DNA from: an uncultured Porphyromonadaceae bacterium
Lineage (GTDB): Bacteria > Bacteroidota > Bacteroidia > Bacteroidales > Coprobacteraceae
DNA: 19,929 nucleotides
Direction of reading: 5' to 3'
NCBI GenBank assembly: GCA_900545915.1
Contig: URAV01000045.1
Span: 1-19,929, forward strand
Below are positions 14,718-19,929 of this stretch, one piece after another. The notes under the pieces are model-generated. The model did not search any database, was not told where the DNA came from, and worked only from the letters and a program-made list of their open reading frames with translations. The stretch's first letter is position 1; every line of letters starts with the position of its first letter. A program made the position numbers and the translations under genes.

Positions 14718-15872
14718 TCAAAGATCAACACCCGTAGCTATTAGTTTATTTTTCAATGGATTAGAATACATTTCAAGCATCCTTTCAAGAAGAAACGCCT
14801 CATCTTTCTGCGGTAAATCGATCTTATCTAACTGTGTCTGCATATAATCCATAAAACGACGTTTCTCTTCAGCGGAATAATTTTTTGAAAAACGATCTGT
14901 ATGATACAACTCGTCATAAGCGACATAATTACCCGAATAAATCATGTAATTTGAATGAATTGCCTTATCAATAATACGGGTTATACAATGCAACACATCC
15001 GATTTTTCACAACAATCTTCCAATTTTTCTAATTCTCCGTTAATAACCGGCGATAGATGAAAATGAATATGTCCTTTATAACCGGATATTCCCGTTTCCA
15101 TACTGAAAAGATCATCCTGAGGTTGTTTCTTGTAATCAGGATTATCCCGTTTCATCTGATACTCTTTTGCTTTTAAATAGTCACAAGGATCATATTCATA
15201 AGATATAGAAACCGGAACAATATTCAACCCCATAATATTCGTACGCATATCGCTTCCACCTCCGAGATTCAGCATTTTGATAACGCTTTCCTGCGTTTGG
15301 TCCTCAGAATTTTTAGAACGACCCTCACGTTGGGCAATCCATAAAGACTGATGTTTTATCTTAATTGCGAAATTAATATAATTAGATAACCGACGAGAAA
15401 CCTCAAGCATGCGTCGACGAGGGACATTACGGTTTACGATAACGCTTTTATTTACCCGTACCAAATCTGAAATCCACGGATACACCAATAAATTATCTCC
15501 AATCGCCACTTCACTGGTTTCAAATCCATGAGCATCGAGCATCATATTCAGGAAAGAGGCATCTAAAACTATATCTCGATGATTTGACATATAGGTATAA
15601 TTACCTGACGGAGACAAATTTTCAAGTCCACTCGCATCCACTCCTGAAGTAGAGCGTCTCGCCAAATCGATTAATACAGGAATAGCCAATCGTTTTTGAA
15701 ATTCTCTTTTAGTAGTACATTCTTCCATTTGGCGACAGAATGCATCAACATCAGGAACAACAAATTTTAAAGCATGCCGAAACTTTTCTTCTTTTGTGAG
15801 CGACCTGATAATGTCAGGAATCTCCTCGTCATAAAAAGGACGTATCTCGTCAAAATCAAATAGTTGTCTCAT
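14718..15872 (-). CDS. Acyltransferase (glycerol-phosphate/lysophosphatidate type)
   Basis: The 384-residue protein has a PlsC/PlsB-like acyltransferase core. Block I reads SNHRDIVLD at 96-104, with the catalytic histidine at H98. The usual HX4D spacing is not met exactly: aspartates sit two (D100) and six (D104) residues after the histidine. A block-III-like motif, REGRSKN, is at 182-188. The enzyme likely moves an acyl group to a phospholipid precursor at the inner membrane, but there is no obvious membrane helix. The length and the N-terminal helical part (about 1-85) resemble glycerol-3-phosphate-type enzymes more than short PlsC proteins. It is the last gene of the PASTA-rluD-ddl unit, 46 bases after ddl. 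The exact acceptor is not determinable. Confidence 0.8.
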   Translation of the reverse strand: MRQLFDFDEIRPFYDEEIPDIIRSLTKEEKFRHALKFVVPDVDAFCRQMEECTTKREFQKRLAIPVLIDLARRSTSGVDASGLENLSPSGNYTYMSNHRDIVLDASFLNMMLDAHGFETSEVAIGDNLLVYPWISDLVRVNKSVIVNRNVPRRRMLEVSRRLSNYINFAIKIKHQSLWIAQREGRSKNSEDQTQESVIKMLNLGGGSDMRTNIMGLNIVPVSISYEYDPCDYLKAKEYQMKRDNPDYKKQPQDDLFSMETGISGYKGHIHFHLSPVINGELEKLEDCCEKSDVLHCITRIIDKAIHSNYMIYSGNYVAYDELYHTDRFSKNYSAEEKRRFMDYMQTQLDKIDLPQKDEAFLLERMLEMYSNPLKNKLIATGVDL

Positions 15873-15918
15873 AACTTTATCATTTTACAGATCATAACAG
15901 AGCTCTTCATAAGAATCG

Positions 15919-16905
15919 TTATCTACACGACATTTCGTTTTCAATAATCTCCGACAAAACACATTTCATCTCCATACCAGCAGCTTTTACCTGCTGAGGA
16001 ATAAAGCTGGTTTCGGTCATGCCCGGAGTCGTATTTACTTCTAACAAATAGGGTTCTTCACCTACGATAATATAATCGACACGGATAATACCTTTACAAC
16101 CCAATATATCGTAAATAAGAGACGTACGTTCCTGTACCTTGGCTGTCATTTCCTCGGACAAACGGGCAGGAGTAATCTCTTCTACTTTGCAAGTTGTATA
16201 TTTGGCTTCATAATCAAAGAACTCATTTTTGCTTATGACTTCCGTAACAGGGAGTACAACATCCCGTTTCCGGGTTTTATAACAGCCGCAAGTGATTTCC
16301 GTTCCTGCCATAAAAGCTTCGATAATAACTTCTTTTCCTTCATCAAAAGCTTTCTTTATAGCCGGTTGTATTTCCCCTTCAATCTTTACTTTTGTAGCTC
16401 CGCAACTCGATCCGCCGACATTAGGCTTTATAAAACAAGGCAAGCCGATCTGTTCTACTACCTCCTGATCAGAAATCGACTGTCCGTTCCGCAATACGAT
16501 AGAGTGTGCAATAGGAATTCCGAATGCTTGCAGATACCGATTACAAACAAACTTGTTGAATGTCATGGCCGAAACCAGAGTATCACAGGTTGAATAAGGC
16601 AAACCTATCATATCTAAATAACCTTGTAGCCGCCCATCTTCGCCGGGAGTCCCATGTATCGTAATATAGACAAAATCAAAATGACGAATCCGGTCTCCTT
16701 CGACAAAACTAAAATCATTTTTATCTATTTCAGAAGTTTCCCCACCAGGTAACTCTACGAACCATTCGTCACGGGTTAATTTTACAATATATATGTCGTA
16801 ACGGTCCTTATCCATAAAAGAATAAAGCCCTTGCGCACTTCTTAACGAGACCGGAAACTCCGAAGAATATCCACCGGCTACAATAGCAATTCTACGCTTA
16901 TCCAT
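15919..16905 (-). CDS. ddl: D-alanine--D-alanine ligase
   Basis: This ATP-grasp enzyme joins two D-alanines for the peptidoglycan stem peptide. The 328-residue length is typical. The first substrate-site motif GGYSSEFPVSLRSAQGL is at 11-27, with E16 in the conserved position. The ATP-grasp block GGSSCGATKVK lies at about 160-175, and the C-terminal ligand block EVNTTPGMTETSF gives the Mg2+- and substrate-binding residues. It is cytoplasmic. It sits 48 bases after rluD and 46 before the acyltransferase, in a minus-strand unit that also encodes a PASTA protein, another cell-wall-linked family. I see nothing that would mark a vancomycin-type D-Ala-D-Lac ligase, but specificity cannot be settled by eye. 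Confidence 0.95.
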   Translation of the reverse strand: MDKRRIAIVAGGYSSEFPVSLRSAQGLYSFMDKDRYDIYIVKLTRDEWFVELPGGETSEIDKNDFSFVEGDRIRHFDFVYITIHGTPGEDGRLQGYLDMIGLPYSTCDTLVSAMTFNKFVCNRYLQAFGIPIAHSIVLRNGQSISDQEVVEQIGLPCFIKPNVGGSSCGATKVKIEGEIQPAIKKAFDEGKEVIIEAFMAGTEITCGCYKTRKRDVVLPVTEVISKNEFFDYEAKYTTCKVEEITPARLSEEMTAKVQERTSLIYDILGCKGIIRVDYIIVGEEPYLLEVNTTPGMTETSFIPQQVKAAGMEMKCVLSEIIENEMSCR

Positions 16906-16953
16906 GTTTATAGCAATAAATATACTTAAAATATTTTATATAACGATCTTTAT

Positions 16954-18024
16954 TCAATCAATTTCTCTATTCTGCATGTATGAACGCCATTTTTCGATCA
17001 ACAAGCTCATATCCTCCGGTATTTCCGAATCAAAAAACATCTCTTTTCCCGTAACCGGATGCACAAAACCCAAAGTTTTAGCATGCAGAGCATGACGGGG
17101 ACAAATATCAAAACAATTTTGAACGAACTGCTTATACTTGGCAAAAGTCGTTCCCTTAAGCACCTCATTCCCCCCATACCGTGCATCATTAAATAATGTA
17201 TGACCGATATATTTCATATGTACCCGTATCTGGTGTGTTCGTCCGGTCTCCAGCCGACATTCTACAAGAGACACATATCCCAAACGCTCGAGAGTCGTAT
17301 AATGAGTTACGGCATGCTTGCCATAATCGCCTTCAGGGAACACGGTCATTTGTAAACGATCTTTCAAACTACGGCCTATATTTCCTTCGATCCGGCCTTC
17401 GTTTTCCTCCATTCTTCCCCATACCAGTGCGACATACTTACGTTTTGTCGTTTTATTAAAAAATTGCAATCCTAAATTCGTTTTTGCTTCAGGCGTTTTG
17501 GCAATTACCAACAAACCTGAAGTATCTTTATCGATACGATGCACCAACCCTAAACGAGGATCAGAAACATCGAACAAAGGATCATTTCTGAAATAATATG
17601 CTAATGCATTGACTAATGTTCCCGAATAATTGCCATGTCCCGGATGCACGACAAGTCCTGCCGGCTTATTTACAACCAACACTTCTTTATCTTCATATAC
17701 AATATTAAGGGGAATATTTTCAGGTATGATTTCCGATTCGTAACGAGGCCTGTCCATCACAACCGAAACGACATCCAACGGTTTTACTCGATAATTAGAC
17801 TTCACCGGAATCCCGTTTACTAATATGCAATTAGCTTCGGCAGCCTGCTGAATTCGGTTTCTCGAAGCATTCTCGATGCGAGCTACCAAAAACTTATCGA
17901 CCCGTAATAAATTCTGACCTTTATCTGCAACAAACTTAAAATGCTCATACATAGCCGGAATTTCTTCATCTCCCGTTTCCAGTTCTTCACAGTCGGTCTC
18001 TATGTCCGTGAGTTTCTCATCCAT
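16954..18024 (-). CDS. rluD: 23S rRNA pseudouridine synthase, RluD type
   Basis: The product has 356 residues from the ATG at 18024. A GTG four codons earlier is possible but less likely. An acidic N-terminal tail (1-25) precedes an S4 RNA-binding domain (about 38-90), then the catalytic domain (about 105-320). The catalytic aspartate is D165 in LVHRIDKDTSGLLV, and the RTHQIRVHM motif follows. RluD isomerises uridines in helix 69 of 23S rRNA. RluA/C/D subfamilies are close, so the exact site is inferred from length and the S4 domain. The start overlaps the stop of the PASTA gene by one base (TAATG), which suggests translational coupling. Confidence 0.9.
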   Translation of the reverse strand: MDEKLTDIETDCEELETGDEEIPAMYEHFKFVADKGQNLLRVDKFLVARIENASRNRIQQAAEANCILVNGIPVKSNYRVKPLDVVSVVMDRPRYESEIIPENIPLNIVYEDKEVLVVNKPAGLVVHPGHGNYSGTLVNALAYYFRNDPLFDVSDPRLGLVHRIDKDTSGLLVIAKTPEAKTNLGLQFFNKTTKRKYVALVWGRMEENEGRIEGNIGRSLKDRLQMTVFPEGDYGKHAVTHYTTLERLGYVSLVECRLETGRTHQIRVHMKYIGHTLFNDARYGGNEVLKGTTFAKYKQFVQNCFDICPRHALHAKTLGFVHPVTGKEMFFDSEIPEDMSLLIEKWRSYMQNREID

Positions 18025-18635
18025 TATTCCATCCACTCCTCTCCCACAGAATCTTCATTTATAATAACAGAGTCCTCGATAATCTCCGCAGTCCCGTTTC
18101 CAACAAATAATTTTAATCGGGAAGATACGGGCAATTTCAACCCTCTCTCTACAGATACTCCATTATAAACGACATCCAACACAAGATCTTTATATTCCGA
18201 AGCTACATATTCGATCTCCGGTTGCGAAAGGCCTATCCCTTCGAGAATAGCAACAGCTTGGCGATATGACATATCTCGAACATCCGGTACTGTAACTTTT
18301 CTGGGAAGATTGGAGTTTATCGTCAGAAAAACAATTCTATTTTCTTTAACGGGAGAATTTTCCTGAGGTATTTGTTCCACAACTGCACCTCGAGGAATAT
18401 TATCTACATACACCGAATCGATGACTTCACTACGCAATCCGTGACGAGTAAAAAGAGCTTTTGCATCCTCAACCTGCATACGCTTAACATCAGGAACCAT
18501 TACCGACTCCCCATGTCGGGTATAAATATCCAAACCGTGCAATACGATCCAAATCAATACCACAACAACTAATCCGATAAAAATCAAATGTTTAAGAATC
18601 GGATGATTTTTAAAAAACAGAATGATTTTTTTCAC
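18024..18635 (-). CDS. Membrane-anchored PASTA domain protein
   Basis: The 203-residue protein starts at a GTG (18635), followed by a basic stretch and one membrane helix (about 17-36). The remainder should lie in the periplasm. Two PASTA repeats are visible: one opens at VMVPDVKRMQVEDAKALF (about 45-110), the second at VTVPDVRDMSYRQAVAIL (about 114-180). An acidic tail follows. In Gram-positive bacteria PASTA repeats bind muropeptides on Ser/Thr kinases and PBPs; here no kinase or transpeptidase domain is attached. The gene heads a unit with rluD and ddl, so a link to the cell wall is reasonable but inferred. The GTG is preferred because MKK plus helix follows and no in-frame ATG is nearby. 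Confidence 0.88.
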   Translation of the reverse strand: MKKIILFFKNHPILKHLIFIGLVVVVLIWIVLHGLDIYTRHGESVMVPDVKRMQVEDAKALFTRHGLRSEVIDSVYVDNIPRGAVVEQIPQENSPVKENRIVFLTINSNLPRKVTVPDVRDMSYRQAVAILEGIGLSQPEIEYVASEYKDLVLDVVYNGVSVERGLKLPVSSRLKLFVGNGTAEIIEDSVIINEDSVGEEWME

Positions 18636-18664
18636 TGCTTTTCAATTATACATATTAGAATTGG

Positions 18665-18694
18665 CAAAGATAGATATTTTGATCGGTTTTCCAA
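18665..18694 (-). promoter_or_regulatory. Promoter of the PASTA-rluD-ddl-acyltransferase unit
   Basis: On the minus strand TATCTTTG (18672 to 18665) is a full match to the -7 consensus. A TTG (18694 to 18692) lies 19 bases upstream. The start codon is about 30 bases downstream. Confidence 0.65.
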
Positions 18695-18780
18695 CCAAGC
18701 TAATTTATTTTAATAATCAGACATCAAAACCTTCACGAAGCAAGGAATTTCCGATTCATAACTTAAAAAATCTAATATGG

Positions 18781-18811
18781 TTGATTTTTGCTTCCAAAAC
18801 ATTTACCTTTG
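18781..18811 (+). promoter_or_regulatory. Promoter of the coiled-coil membrane protein
   Basis: TTG (18781-18783) is followed after 20 bases by TACCTTTG (18804-18811), a full -7 match. The ATG at 18872 is 61 bases downstream. With the minus-strand promoter at 18665-18694 it makes a divergent pair in a 236-base gap. Confidence 0.65.
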
Positions 18812-18871
18812 CACGGAATATCTCTTTATGGAGAATACAAAATATTCTAATCTGAAAATACTTTTTCAAAT

Positions 18872-19765
18872 ATGAAAAAAGGATCTGTCATATGGATTAT
18901 AGCGTGCGCTGTTCTTGTTGTTATTTTGGTAATCGCCGCATATTTTATTTACTCGCAAAAGAAAGAGATGGAAGATTTCAAAACGCAAGTTGAAATCGAA
19001 AACGAACGGAAAGAACTTGAAAAAGAATATGCCGACCTTGCATTTCAATATGACCAATATGAAGGTGGGAAAATATTATTGAACAACGACTCTTTAGTGC
19101 AAAAGCTGGATGCTGAAAAAATGAAAGTCCAACGCTTGCTCGAAGAGCTTCGTACCGTTAAAGCTACCGATGCCGCACGCATCAACGAACTGAAAAAAGA
19201 ATTGGCTACATTACGAAGCGTAATGCGTAACTATATTATACAAATCGACTCTTTGAACTCTCTCAATAAAAGGTTGATGGAAGAAAACAAAACTGTTACC
19301 AGTAAATATCAAGCTGTAGCCCAAACTGCTTCTCAACTACAAAAAGACAAAGAACAACTCAGCCATAAAGTTACATTAGCATCAAAATTAGATGCGGTCG
19401 GAATCTCAGTTACTCCGATCAACAAAAGAGGCAAAGAGACTAACAAAATCAGCAAAACCGAGCAAATAAAGGTGTGCTTTACCATTGCAAAAAACGTAAC
19501 GGCAGAAGTCGGCGAGAAATATATTTATCTTCGAATTATGAAACCGGATGGAGATATTCTGGTGAAGAGTCGGGCAGACCTATTCCATTATGAAGATAAA
19601 GAAATAAACTTTTCCACCCGTAAACTTATAGAATATGACGGCGAAGAGATGAATTTATGCCTTTATTGGAACGTTGAAGAATTTTTATATCCGGGCGATT
19701 ACCGAGTCGATATCTTTGCCGATAATTATATGATCGGAAGCAAATCATTTAATTTGGAAAAATAA
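18872..19765 (+). CDS. Hypothetical membrane protein with coiled coil and C-terminal beta domain
   Basis: I do not recognise a named family. The 297-residue protein has one N-terminal membrane helix (about 7-28) and a long charged coiled coil of Lys, Glu and Leu (about 30-170). A C-terminal part (about 185-297) follows that is rich in beta-strand residues (KVCFTIAKNVTAEVGEKYIYLRI, ending DYRVDIFADNYMIGSKSF). That arrangement suggests an anchored rod carrying a folded periplasmic head. A full promoter match precedes it. It is divergent from the PASTA gene, and repeat copy 3 begins 60 bases past its stop. No enzyme motif is seen. Similar proteins of unknown role are common in Bacteroidetes, as far as I remember. 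Confidence 0.8.
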   Translation: MKKGSVIWIIACAVLVVILVIAAYFIYSQKKEMEDFKTQVEIENERKELEKEYADLAFQYDQYEGGKILLNNDSLVQKLDAEKMKVQRLLEELRTVKATDAARINELKKELATLRSVMRNYIIQIDSLNSLNKRLMEENKTVTSKYQAVAQTASQLQKDKEQLSHKVTLASKLDAVGISVTPINKRGKETNKISKTEQIKVCFTIAKNVTAEVGEKYIYLRIMKPDGDILVKSRADLFHYEDKEINFSTRKLIEYDGEEMNLCLYWNVEEFLYPGDYRVDIFADNYMIGSKSFNLEK

Positions 19766-19824
19766 CAATAGATCAAGAACCAGTCAATAAAATATTGTAG
19801 AACTGTTGCCGAAATATATATCTT

Positions 19825-19929
19825 AGAGCCTGTCTAAATTTTGCTCGGGTCAGTTTTGGGAGATTCTTTCGAGGATGTTTTTCTGTTTTTAGGAGGATGA
19901 TAGCGGGCTATCTGACGAGTGAAAACGGG
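19825..19929. repeat. Dispersed non-coding repeat, copy 3, cut by the window end
   Basis: It opens with agagcctgtctaaatttt and continues nearly like copy 2 through the exact core tttcgaggatgt (19867-19878) to a central small hairpin (gatag, cggg, ctatc at 19899-19912). The first 60 or so bases differ from copy 2 at only a handful of positions. The right side lies outside the window. Confidence 0.75.

Noticed and set aside
14608..14847. 79-codon frame on the plus strand
   Set aside because: Its second half is antisense to the acyltransferase gene, and the rest is AT-rich noise.
1..19929. CRISPR array, tRNA, rRNA, prophage or insertion sequence
   Set aside because: No regularly spaced direct repeats, cloverleaf, rRNA-like stretch, transposase or phage structural gene was found; the only recombinase is the invertase.

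Overview
The window reads as a piece of a Bacteroidales chromosome. It is AT-rich. Several starts have the Bacteroidetes promoter pattern (TTTG, about 20 bases, TAnnTTTG) and almost none has a Shine-Dalgarno sequence. The genes are typical of gut and oral Bacteroidales: fused RibBA, a long LptF/G permease, an OxyR/peroxiredoxin pair and an Mpi-type serine recombinase. A Barnesiella/Coprobacter-like genus is a guess; I could not test it.

Layout. Bases 19-1748 (minus strand) hold a two-gene unit, a single-span membrane protein followed by the beta subunit of a Na+-pumping decarboxylase, ending in a strong intrinsic terminator. A small secreted protein follows at 2099-2518 (minus). Bases 2691-4814 are an oxidative-stress divergon: thioredoxin and a Prx6-type peroxiredoxin leftward, OxyR rightward. 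A serine DNA invertase (4809-5408, minus) converges on oxyR. Upstream of it lies a near-perfect palindrome that looks like a serine-recombinase crossover site, a possible partner site and a 60-residue membrane protein. From 6237 to 10021 (plus) come a START-like protein, an LptF/G permease and RibBA. From 10195 to 14226 (plus) come a KdpD-like kinase, a KdpE-like regulator and a Sua5/YciO-family protein. From 14718 to 18635 (minus) a compact unit reads PASTA protein, RluD-type pseudouridine synthase, D-Ala-D-Ala ligase, acyltransferase. A divergent coiled-coil membrane protein (18872-19765, plus) closes the window.

The genes are mainly housekeeping and envelope functions: cell wall (Ddl, PASTA), lipid (acyltransferase), LPS transport (LptF/G), flavin supply (RibBA), RNA modification (RluD, YciO) and peroxide defence. 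The most interesting non-coding content is, first, the invertase with its candidate inversion sites at about 5505-5703. Second, a dispersed non-coding repeat family has three copies (1906-2080, 14292-14412, 19825 to the window end) that share a 12-base exact core and a central hairpin. No tRNA, rRNA, CRISPR array or insertion sequence was seen.
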